Notes under the pieces: generated by a model
What the model saw: the letters and a program-made list of their open reading frames with translations, nothing else
Databases searched by the model: none
Told to the model about the DNA's origin: nothing
Program-made: the position numbers and the translations under genes
Assembly: GCF_004321985.1 (NCBI RefSeq)
Contig: NZ_SCQN01000038.1
Location: 1 to 33,799 of the forward strand
Direction: 5' to 3'
DNA: 33,799 nucleotides
DNA from: Castellaniella sp.
GTDB taxonomy: Bacteria > Pseudomonadota > Gammaproteobacteria > Burkholderiales > Burkholderiaceae_B
Part shown: one piece after another, positions 1 to 6,643 of the stretch
Layout: every line of letters begins with the position of its first letter
How positions within the stretch are numbered: the stretch's first letter is position 1

Positions 1-29
1 ATCACCAGTCCCACGACCGACCTCACATC

Positions 30-69
30 GTTAACCCTAAATGACCCCACTGGGGCCCTGTGTCAGAAT
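30..69 (+). promoter_or_regulatory. Candidate promoter of the two-component/transporter operon
   Basis: A possible sigma-70 promoter lies upstream of the response regulator: -35 ATGACC at 41-46 (4 of 6 consensus bases), a 17-base spacer, and -10 CAGAAT at 64-69 (4 of 6). The 10-mer GTTAACCCTA sits just upstream at 30-39 and is also part of the palindrome at 28594-28607. A short dyad, CCCCA-C-TGGGG, lies at 45-55 inside the promoter. Both could be regulator sites. Seen in sequence; promoter function is inferred. Confidence 0.35.
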
Positions 70-126
70 GAAAGCGCCCGGGCCGACCCGACGCCCGCTC
101 CTTCATCCCTGAACGCCATACCCGCC

Positions 127-828
127 ATGCGTATCCTGATTGCCGAGGACGACAGTATTCTCGCGGATGGGCTCTCCCGGTCGCTGCGCCACGAGGGCTA
201 CGCGGTCGACGTCGTCAGCGATGGCTCCAGCGCAGACTCCGCCCTGCAACTGCAGACCTTCGACCTGCTGATCCTGGATCTGGGCCTGCCCCGATTGAAC
301 GGCCTGTCGGTCCTGCGCAAGCTGCGCCAGCGAGGAACACCACTGCCGGTCCTGATCCTCACGGCTTCCGATTCCATTGAACAACGCGTGGAAGGCCTGG
401 ACCTGGGGGCTGACGACTACATGTCCAAACCCTTCGCACTCAGCGAACTCGAGGCGCGGGTCCGGGCCCTGGTCCGCCGCCACGGGGGCGTCCGTGCATC
501 CGTCCTGCGGCATGCGCGGCTCGCATTCGATCTCAACGGCCGGATCGCCACCATCGACGACTCCCCGCTGGAACTCTCGGCCCGCGAAACCAGCCTGCTC
601 GAAATCTTCCTGTCCCGCAGCGGCCGCATGATCAGCAAGCACCAGCTCGTGGACCTGCTTTGCGAATGGGGCGAGGAAGTCACCACCAACGCCATCGAGG
701 TCTACATCCACCGCCTGCGCAAAAAGATCGAGCCCGCAGGGGTCCACATCCTCACCGTGCGCGGTCTGGGATACTGCCTGGAAGCGGAACACCGCCCGCA
801 GCCGACCGACGCCGTCGCCGCAGCCTGA
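127..828 (+). CDS. OmpR-family response regulator (TctD/QseB-like)
   Basis: A 233-residue cytoplasmic DNA-binding response regulator. The N-terminal receiver domain (about 1-115) has the acidic pocket E7-D8-D9, the phospho-acceptor D51 in a LILDLGLP strand, T79 and the conserved K101 (SKPF). The C-terminal half (about 125-225) is a winged helix of the OmpR type, with the recognition-helix region NAIEVYIHRLRKK and the closing wing VRGLGY. It is expected to be phosphorylated by the kinase encoded 12 bases downstream and to control transcription of its own operon, including the transporter at 2277. The family resemblance is to TctD/QseB; the signal and targets cannot be read from the sequence. 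ATG 127 gives a normal family N-terminus (MRILIAEDD), although no strong ribosome binding site precedes it. Confidence 0.93.
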   Translation: MRILIAEDDSILADGLSRSLRHEGYAVDVVSDGSSADSALQLQTFDLLILDLGLPRLNGLSVLRKLRQRGTPLPVLILTASDSIEQRVEGLDLGADDYMSKPFALSELEARVRALVRRHGGVRASVLRHARLAFDLNGRIATIDDSPLELSARETSLLEIFLSRSGRMISKHQLVDLLCEWGEEVTTNAIEVYIHRLRKKIEPAGVHILTVRGLGYCLEAEHRPQPTDAVAAA

Positions 829-840
829 CCCGCGCAGCGG

Positions 841-2280
841 ATGTCCGCCCGTTCCGATCGCACCCGCCGGTCCAGCCACCGGACACTGCTGAGCCGCATC
901 CTGCTGTGGATGATCGTGCCGCTGTTCATCATGTGGACCATCGGCATCGTCATCACCTATTTCATTTCGCTGAACCTGGCCAATTCGCCCTATGACCGCA
1001 CCCTGGCCAGTCACCTGCGGCTGCTGCGCCACGAGGTCGAACAACAGAAAATTGCACAGGGCATCGTGCTGTCGGGGTCGGCCCGCACGGTACTGGCCGG
1101 CAGTGCGGACGAAACCCCCATTCAGTGGCAGATTCTGGATGCCAACGGCCACCTGATGGCGGGTGACGCCCGCATCCCCACACCAGAGAATTGGGGGTAC
1201 GACATCGATGCCGTGCGCTTTCGAAACGCCGAGCTGAACCATCACTCGATCCGGATGGCCTACGTCTGGGGCGGGCGCGACCAGAACGGCACCGGCTTCC
1301 TGGCGGTGGTGGCGGAACCCAGCGAAGCCCGCGCCACCCTTCAGCAGGAAATCCTCACCGGCATGCTCACGCCGCAGCTCATCATCCTGCCGCTGGCCGC
1401 CATGCTGGCCGGCCTGGGACTCACCCAGGGACTGGAACCGCTCAGCCTGCTGCAAGAACTCATGCGCCGGCGCAAGCCCAGCGACCTGTCACCGATCCGC
1501 GACGACCTGGCCCCGGCGGAAATCGTCCCGTTGATCGACGCCATGAACGACGTGCTGCAGCGACTGTCCGCATCGATAGACTCCCAGCGGCGCTTCGTCG
1601 CCAACGCCGCGCACCAGCTCAAGACGCCGCTGGCCGGGATCCGCACGCAGTGCGAACTGGCGATGCGTGAACGGGACCCACAAGAGCTGCGCGCAAGCCT
1701 GCAGCAGCTCATCACCGGTTCACAACGAGCCACCCGCCTGGTCAACCAGCTGCTGCTCCTGGCCCGCGCAGAATCCATCGACCCCAATCAGGCCCGGACC
1801 ACCGAATCGCTGGACCTTGCGGCGCTGGCCGAAGACTGTACGGGCGGATGGGTCCAGACCGCGCTGGAGCGTGGCCTGGATCTGGGCTTCGAGGCGACCG
1901 GCGAGCCTCTGCCGGTCTTCGGCAACCGCGCCATGATCCGCGAACTGCTCAACAATCTGATCGACAATGCCCTGCTGTACACCCCGGCAGGCGGGCAGGT
2001 GACCGTGCGGGCGCTGACGGCGAATGACGACGTCTGCCTGGAAGTCCAGGACACCGGCCCCGGCATCCCCGCCGAAGAGCGATCGAAGGTCTTTGACCGC
2101 TTCTACCGCATCCTGGGCCAGCAGGCCGAAGGCAGCGGGCTGGGGCTGGCCATCGTCCAGGAAATCGCCGAGCACCATCGCGCCACCGTGGGCTTTCTGC
2201 CACCCGGCAATCACCGGGACCCGACCAGCGCCGGCACCCGCCTGCGCGTATCGTTTCCTCGAGACAGGACCCGCCCATGA
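841..2280 (+). CDS. Membrane sensor histidine kinase (TctE/QseC-like)
   Basis: A 479-residue inner-membrane kinase paired with the preceding regulator. Visible in order: TM1 about 20-44; a periplasmic sensor region about 45-175, as in TctE-like kinases; TM2 about 176-194; a HAMP-like linker; the dimerisation/phospho-acceptor helix with H258 in FVANAAHQLKTPL; then the ATPase domain with N box (N372, N376), G1 box DTGPGIP (404-410) and G2 box GSGLGLAIV (431-439). All catalytic motifs are intact. The stop codon overlaps the start of the transporter gene (ATGA at 2277-2280), so kinase and transporter are translationally coupled. That suggests the kinase senses the transported compound or works with the transporter, which is an inference. 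The ligand is unknown; TctE relatives respond to tricarboxylates. Confidence 0.93.
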   Translation: MSARSDRTRRSSHRTLLSRILLWMIVPLFIMWTIGIVITYFISLNLANSPYDRTLASHLRLLRHEVEQQKIAQGIVLSGSARTVLAGSADETPIQWQILDANGHLMAGDARIPTPENWGYDIDAVRFRNAELNHHSIRMAYVWGGRDQNGTGFLAVVAEPSEARATLQQEILTGMLTPQLIILPLAAMLAGLGLTQGLEPLSLLQELMRRRKPSDLSPIRDDLAPAEIVPLIDAMNDVLQRLSASIDSQRRFVANAAHQLKTPLAGIRTQCELAMRERDPQELRASLQQLITGSQRATRLVNQLLLLARAESIDPNQARTTESLDLAALAEDCTGGWVQTALERGLDLGFEATGEPLPVFGNRAMIRELLNNLIDNALLYTPAGGQVTVRALTANDDVCLEVQDTGPGIPAEERSKVFDRFYRILGQQAEGSGLGLAIVQEIAEHHRATVGFLPPGNHRDPTSAGTRLRVSFPRDRTRP

Positions 2281-3959
2281 ACCGTGCCCGCCTCACGGCC
2301 CAGGATTCCGCGGCCGATCTCAACCGCCCCATGACCCACGAGGAACGCCGCGTCATCCTGGCCTCCTCGATGGGGACCGTTTTCGAATGGTATGACTTCT
2401 ACGTGTACGGGTCGCTCGCCGCCGTCATCGCCCGCCACTTCTTTTCGGGCCTGAACCCGACGGCCGGATTCATTTTCGCGCTGCTGACCTTCGCGGCAGG
2501 CTTTGCGGTACGGCCCTTCGGCGCCTTGGTCTTCGGGCGCCTGGGCGATCTGGTGGGACGCAAATACGCCTTCGTCGTCACCATCCTGATCATGGGGCTG
2601 TCGACCTTCCTGGTGGGCGTACTGCCCTCATCGGCGTCGATCGGCACGGCTGCCCCCATGATCCTGCTGGGCCTGCGCCTGCTGCAGGGCCTGGCGCTGG
2701 GCGGCGAATACGGCGGCGCCGCCGTCTACGTGGCCGAGCATGCGCCCAATCACCGGCGCGGTTTTTTCACCAGTTGGATCCAGACCACAGCCACCACCGG
2801 CATGTTCCTGTCGCTGGTCGTGGTGCTGGGTACCCGCGTCACGCTGGGCAGCGAAGCCTTCGAATCCTGGGGATGGCGCGTGCCGTTCCTGATCTCGGTG
2901 TTTCTGCTGGTGATCTCGGTCTGGATCCGACTGCGGCTGCACGAGTCTCCAGCCTTCACACGCATGAAATCCGAGGGCTTGCTGTCCCGCGCGCCTATCA
3001 AGGAAGCCTTCGGCCGCTGGCGCAACCTGCGCCTGATCCTGCTCGCACTCGTCGGCCTGACTGCCGGTCAGGCGGTCGTCTGGTACACCGGGCAGTTCTA
3101 TGCGCTCTACTTCCTGACCGAAACCCTGGGCGTCGATGCAAACATTGCCAACATCCTGGTGGCGCTTGCGCTGCTGCTCGCCTGCCCCTTTTTCCTGGTG
3201 TTCGGCGCGCTGTCCGACCGCATCGGACGCAAACCCATCATCATGGCAGGCTGCCTGATCGCGATCCTCACGTATTTCCCGGTGTTCAAGGGTCTCACGC
3301 ATTTCGCCAACCCGGCGCTGGAACGGGCTCATGCGAACGCACCGGTGTATGTGGTGGCAAACCCAGCAAACTGCTCGCTGCAATTCAACCCGGTCGGCAT
3401 CGCCGCCTTTACCAGTTCATGCGACCTGCTCAAGTCCTTCATGGCCGAGAACTCGGTGCACTACATCAACCGGTCCGCACCGGCTGGCACCATCGCCTAC
3501 GCGCTGGTGGGAGACCAGCGGATCGAGGCCTTCGAGGGCGGCCACCTGGCTCGGGCTGAATTCGCCCGCCGGGACGTCGCACTGCAGGGGCGGCTCCGCG
3601 AGGCCATACGCGCCCACGGCTACCCGGCCTACGCCGACCCGACCCAGATCAACTACGTCATGGTGCTGCTGCTGTTGTTCTTCCTGGTGCTGCAAGTCAC
3701 GATGGTTTACGGGCCCATCGCTGCCATGCTGGTAGAGATGTTCCCCACGCGCATCCGCTATACGTCCATGAGCGTGCCCTATCACATCGGCAACGGATGG
3801 TTCGGTGGCTTTCTCCCGCCGATCGCCTTCGCCACCGTCGCCACCACCGGCAACATGTACGACGGTCTCTGGTACCCCATCATCGTGTGTACGATGACGC
3901 TGGTGGTGGGCCTGCTTTTCGTCAAGGAAACACCGCATCAGGATCTGAACGCGATCTGA
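2277..3959 (+). CDS. MHS-family major facilitator transporter with a large periplasmic insertion
   Basis: A 560-residue inner-membrane proton-coupled transporter of the metabolite:H+ symporter family (ProP, KgtP, CitA and ShiA relatives). The N-terminal motif GTVFEWYDFYVYG and the loop 2-3 motif GRLGDLVGRK (about 88-96) are typical, and the related motif GALSDRIGRKP (310-320) marks the cytoplasmic loop 8-9. The usual family length is about 430-500. The extra length is a hydrophilic stretch of about 120 residues (340-460) after TM9, which topology places in the periplasm; it contains two cysteines (C366, C382) that could pair. TM10-TM12 follow normally. The gene overlaps the kinase stop by four bases and is probably the regulated target of the two-component system. 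The substrate is unknown; an organic acid or betaine-type compound is plausible. Confidence 0.88.
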   Translation: MNRARLTAQDSAADLNRPMTHEERRVILASSMGTVFEWYDFYVYGSLAAVIARHFFSGLNPTAGFIFALLTFAAGFAVRPFGALVFGRLGDLVGRKYAFVVTILIMGLSTFLVGVLPSSASIGTAAPMILLGLRLLQGLALGGEYGGAAVYVAEHAPNHRRGFFTSWIQTTATTGMFLSLVVVLGTRVTLGSEAFESWGWRVPFLISVFLLVISVWIRLRLHESPAFTRMKSEGLLSRAPIKEAFGRWRNLRLILLALVGLTAGQAVVWYTGQFYALYFLTETLGVDANIANILVALALLLACPFFLVFGALSDRIGRKPIIMAGCLIAILTYFPVFKGLTHFANPALERAHANAPVYVVANPANCSLQFNPVGIAAFTSSCDLLKSFMAENSVHYINRSAPAGTIAYALVGDQRIEAFEGGHLARAEFARRDVALQGRLREAIRAHGYPAYADPTQINYVMVLLLLFFLVLQVTMVYGPIAAMLVEMFPTRIRYTSMSVPYHIGNGWFGGFLPPIAFATVATTGNMYDGLWYPIIVCTMTLVVGLLFVKETPHQDLNAI

Positions 3960-4180
3960 TCGCACAGCAAACTTCCGGCATTCACCGCCAATCCTGTTCA
4001 GAATTGGCCGTCGATCCCGTTCAGAGTTTCGTCAGCGTTCCGCTCCTAGAATGCCCATGCACGCTCGAAAGGCGGCCGGGTCCCTCTTCCCCTTGATGGC
4101 CCGCTGCCGGACACTTCAGCGTACCGTCATTGGCGCATCCCCCGCGAGCTTCAGCATTATGCGTCCGTGATCGTCTCTAC
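3960..4180. other. Non-coding stretch between transporter and rdgC
   Basis: I see no convincing gene in the 313 bases between the transporter stop and rdgC. The stretch contains two similar words about 28 bases apart (CTGTTCAGAATT near 3994 and CCGTTCAGAGTT near 4018) and a -10-like TAGAAT at 4047-4052 without a good -35. A transcript starting near 4059 would end at the terminator at 4181-4211 and be about 150 nucleotides long. This could be a small RNA or simply the transporter 3' untranslated region. No known RNA family was recognised. Confidence 0.3.
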
Positions 4181-4211
4181 CGGCCCAGTCCATCTGGGCC
4201 GTTTTTTTTTT
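4181..4211 (+). terminator. Rho-independent terminator
   Basis: A perfect 8-bp stem (CGGCCCAG at 4181-4188 and CTGGGCCG at 4194-4201) encloses a 5-base loop, TCCAT, and is followed by ten T residues at 4202-4211. It ends plus-strand transcripts coming from the two-component/transporter operon or from a small RNA in the preceding gap, and so insulates rdgC. Confidence 0.95.
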
Positions 4212-4229
4212 GGCGCAACAGGCTTCGCG

Positions 4230-4235
4230 TACAAT
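4230..4235 (+). promoter_or_regulatory. Candidate -10 of the rdgC promoter
   Basis: TACAAT (5 of 6 consensus bases) lies 37 bases upstream of the rdgC start and just after the terminator. No good -35 is present at the standard spacing. The same CGCGTACAAT context recurs upstream of the DHA2 transporter gene at about 25910. Confidence 0.4.
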
Positions 4236-4272
4236 CAAGGCCTTTTTTCCGCATCCGACCGTTGCCCCCATC

Positions 4273-5175
4273 ATGTGGTTCAAGAATCTCAAGATCTACC
4301 GCCTCGCCCCCAAGACCCGTCTGACCGCCGCCACGGTTGAATCCGCTCTGGAATCGCTTGCCTTCCGGTCGGGCGGAAGCCAGGACAGCCAGGTATCGGG
4401 CTGGGTGTCGCCGCGCGACGACGGGGCGCTGGTCTACGAGATGAACGGCCAGATGCTGCTGCGCCTGCGCACGGAAAAGAAGCTGCTGCCCACGACCGTG
4501 ATCAACCAGGCCAGCCGCGCGCGCGCATCGGAAATCGAGGAACAGCAGGGTTACAAGCCAGGCCGCAAGCAGATGAAGGAAATCAAGGAGCAAATGACGA
4601 TGGAGCTGCTGCCGCGCGCCTTCGTCATTGCCCACGACACCTGGCTCTGGATTGATACCGTGAACGGCTGGGTGGCCATCGATGCGGCCTCCACGGCGCG
4701 TAGCGATGAGGTCCTGGGGCTGCTGGCCAAAACCCTGACGCCGTTTCCCATCGTGCCGCTGCATGTCGAGATGTCGCCGGCGGCCGCCATGACGATCTGG
4801 CTGTCGGAGGATGAACCCCCGGCCGGATTCACCATCGACCAGGACACGGAGCTGCGGTCGACCGGCGAATCACGCGCCACCGTGCGCTACGTGCGCCAGT
4901 CGGTGGAAATCGACGAAGTCCGCCGGCACGTTCAGGCCGGCAAGCAGTGCACGCGCCTGGCCCTGACCTGGAACGACCGGGTGTCGTTCGTGCTGACGGA
5001 TGCACTGGACGTCAAGCGGGTCGCACCGCTGGATGTGCTGAAGGACAATCAGGACGCGCAGGCGGCCAACGAGGCCGAGCAGTTCGACGCCGATACCGCG
5101 CTCATGACGGGCGAACTCGCCCGCCTGCTGGCCGACCTGGTGGAAGCGCTGGGCGGCGAGCACGCCGCCGCCTGA
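4273..5175 (+). CDS. rdgC: Recombination-associated protein RdgC
   Basis: A 300-residue nucleoid-associated protein that forms a ring-shaped dimer around double-stranded DNA and restrains RecA-driven recombination. The start [11 protein letters not shown] is the family signature and the length is the usual one for RdgC. An in-frame ATG at 4210 would add 21 non-conserved residues overlapping the promoter, so ATG 4273 is preferred even though no clear Shine-Dalgarno sequence precedes it. The tract [17 protein letters not shown] (about 91-107) and the downstream LLPRAF segment are also typical. The gene appears monocistronic: a terminator lies upstream and pyrB converges from downstream. The C-terminal alanine-rich tail (GGEHAAA) is not diagnostic. 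Confidence 0.95.
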   Translation: MWFKNLKIYRLAPKTRLTAATVESALESLAFRSGGSQDSQVSGWVSPRDDGALVYEMNGQMLLRLRTEKKLLPTTVINQASRARASEIEEQQGYKPGRKQMKEIKEQMTMELLPRAFVIAHDTWLWIDTVNGWVAIDAASTARSDEVLGLLAKTLTPFPIVPLHVEMSPAAAMTIWLSEDEPPAGFTIDQDTELRSTGESRATVRYVRQSVEIDEVRRHVQAGKQCTRLALTWNDRVSFVLTDALDVKRVAPLDVLKDNQDAQAANEAEQFDADTALMTGELARLLADLVEALGGEHAAA

Positions 5176-5211
5176 GCGGTCAGGGCACCGAACGCAGGCG
5201 CGCCAGCGCCA

Positions 5212-5243
5212 GCAGCCCACCCGAAAGTATCCCCCTGGGCTGC
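5212..5243. terminator. Dyad between convergent rdgC and pyrB
   Basis: An 8-bp perfect inverted repeat (GCAGCCCA at 5212-5219, TGGGCTGC at 5236-5243) with a 16-base loop occupies the 75-base spacer between the convergent rdgC and pyrB stops. No T-tract follows on either strand, so it is at best a weak or factor-assisted terminator. Confidence 0.35.
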
Positions 5244-5250
5244 CTCGGAA

Positions 5251-6543
5251 TCAGTCGATTCCGTGAAAGACGCTGTCGTCCGGCCCGACATGCGAGGGCG
5301 GCAGCCAGGTCACATCGCGCAGTGAGTGCTGGACCAGGTTTTCAACCCCCAGCAGGACGGCAAAGATCGCCATGCGCACGGGAATCCCGTTGTCGGTCTG
5401 GCGGAAGATTGCCAGCCTGGAGTCATGGTTCAAGTCCGTGCTCAGGTCGTGCGCGCCTTCCCTGCTGTCGCGCGGCAGCGGATGCATGATGACGACATCC
5501 GGGCCGCAGCTCGCATCCACGAGGGCCTTGTTGACCTGGAAGTCTTCCGAATATCCTTCCATCTGTTCGCCCGTGAAGCGCTCCTTCTGGACCCGGGTAG
5601 CATAGATCACGTCGGCACCCTTCAGCCCCTGGGCCAGATCGTGCGTCTGCTCGATGACATGATCACTTCGGCCGACCTGCTCCAGCACATAGTCGGGCAT
5701 TTCCAGCCCCGGCGGCGAAACCAGCGTGAACTTCATGCCGCGATATAGCGCCAGCAGCTTGATGAGCGAGTGCACGGTACGGCCATATTTCAGGTCTCCC
5801 GCCATCACGATATGCGCCCCGTCGAGCAACTTCCCCAGGCGCGAAAACTCAGTCAGGATGGTATAGAGGTCCAGCAGCGCCTGACTGGGGTGTTCGCCCG
5901 CGCCGTCGCCGCCGTTGACCACCGGAATATTGGTGGCCGCCGCGAACTCCGCAACCGACCCCTGTTCAGGATGGCGGATCACCATGGCATCCACATAGCC
6001 GCTCATCACCCGGCTGGTGTCATAAATCGACTCGCCCTTGACCATGGATGAAAACGTGAAGCCCGTGGTGTCGCAGACGGAACCGCCCAGCCGGCAGAAC
6101 GCCGCCCCGAAACTGACCCGCGTGCGTGTGCTGGCCTCGAAAAACAGGTTCCCCAGCACGGCCCCCTCCAGAACGCGCGAGACCTTGTGGCGGCGGGCGA
6201 TCGGCTGCATCAGGTCCGCCACCCGGAACAGCTCTTCCACAGACTCGCGGCTGAACTGATCGACGGACAGTAATTGATGCTTGTTGTTGATCGCAATGCG
6301 ATCACGCAGCGATCCAGAACGTGCGCTCTGCGCATATTTCTGGAGCAGCTCGTCGTTGTCCACGATCTCAGTCACGAAGCGGCTCACCACTTCCGGCATC
6401 GAACGGGCTTCCTGGGAACCCTCGGGCAACAGCCAGGTATCCAGCGCCCGACGCTTCACCCCGATACGTGCCGCAAACACGTCACGAGTCAGATTCAGGC
6501 GGCGCATGGCGTCGCGTAGAAATACCTGTTGAGAGACGGCCAT
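5251..6543 (-). CDS. pyrB: Aspartate carbamoyltransferase with an N-terminal HTH-like extension
   Basis: A 430-residue enzyme that condenses carbamoyl phosphate and aspartate, the first committed step of pyrimidine synthesis. The catalytic part (about 89-430) has the carbamoyl-phosphate loop STRTRVSF (138-145), K169 in the SMVKGES loop, HPSQALLDL (218-226), the aspartate-loop motif TRVQKERF (316-323) and HPLPR (354-358). It resembles the E. coli catalytic chain, but that is only about 310 residues long. The extra 88 N-terminal residues include a segment (about 18-42) resembling an XRE-type helix-turn-helix: LTRDVFAARIGVKRRALDTW. No pyrI lies nearby. Two adjacent ATGs are possible; AGGAG at 6553-6549 is better spaced for the second (6543). 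A perfect palindrome sits directly upstream, suggesting autoregulation. Fusion and palindrome are seen; DNA binding is inference. Confidence 0.93.
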   Translation of the reverse strand: MAVSQQVFLRDAMRRLNLTRDVFAARIGVKRRALDTWLLPEGSQEARSMPEVVSRFVTEIVDNDELLQKYAQSARSGSLRDRIAINNKHQLLSVDQFSRESVEELFRVADLMQPIARRHKVSRVLEGAVLGNLFFEASTRTRVSFGAAFCRLGGSVCDTTGFTFSSMVKGESIYDTSRVMSGYVDAMVIRHPEQGSVAEFAAATNIPVVNGGDGAGEHPSQALLDLYTILTEFSRLGKLLDGAHIVMAGDLKYGRTVHSLIKLLALYRGMKFTLVSPPGLEMPDYVLEQVGRSDHVIEQTHDLAQGLKGADVIYATRVQKERFTGEQMEGYSEDFQVNKALVDASCGPDVVIMHPLPRDSREGAHDLSTDLNHDSRLAIFRQTDNGIPVRMAIFAVLLGVENLVQHSLRDVTWLPPSHVGPDDSVFHGID

Positions 6544-6588
6544 CATGACTCCTATATGCGCAATGCGCATATTTTGAAGAGAGTCATG
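6544..6588 (-). promoter_or_regulatory. Palindromic operator-like element in the pyrB leader
   Basis: A perfect 19-bp palindrome, ATATGCGCAATGCGCATAT, lies at 6554-6572, immediately upstream of the AGGAG ribosome binding site of pyrB. It is flanked by a second inverted repeat, CATGACTC (6544-6551) and GAGTCATG (6581-6588). On the minus strand a weak promoter (-35 TTGCGT, 17-base spacer, -10 CAAAAT) would place the palindrome over the transcription start. In RNA it would fold into a 7-bp hairpin with a 5-base loop abutting the ribosome binding site. It may act as a DNA operator, a translational hairpin, or both. Confidence 0.6.
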
Positions 6589-6643
6589 ATAGAACGCAAG
6601 AAAAATTTGCGCCGTGGCCTTCTTGGGTGACAGCGACGGAGAA

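Noticed and set aside
103-1455. A 450-codon open frame on the minus strand opposite the two-component genes
   Set aside because: It is antisense to two genes with intact family motifs, has a composition typical of reverse-frame translation of GC-rich DNA, and shows no recognisable domain.
2628-3383. A 251-codon minus-strand open frame opposite the MHS transporter
   Set aside because: Antisense to conserved transporter motifs; low-complexity Gln- and His-rich translation without a signal or domain.
4090-4106. The 12-mer CCGGACACTTCA near 4092 shared with the cys spacer near 18137
   Set aside because: By a rough estimate dozens of such 12-base matches are expected by chance in a window of this size, and nothing around the copies is similar.
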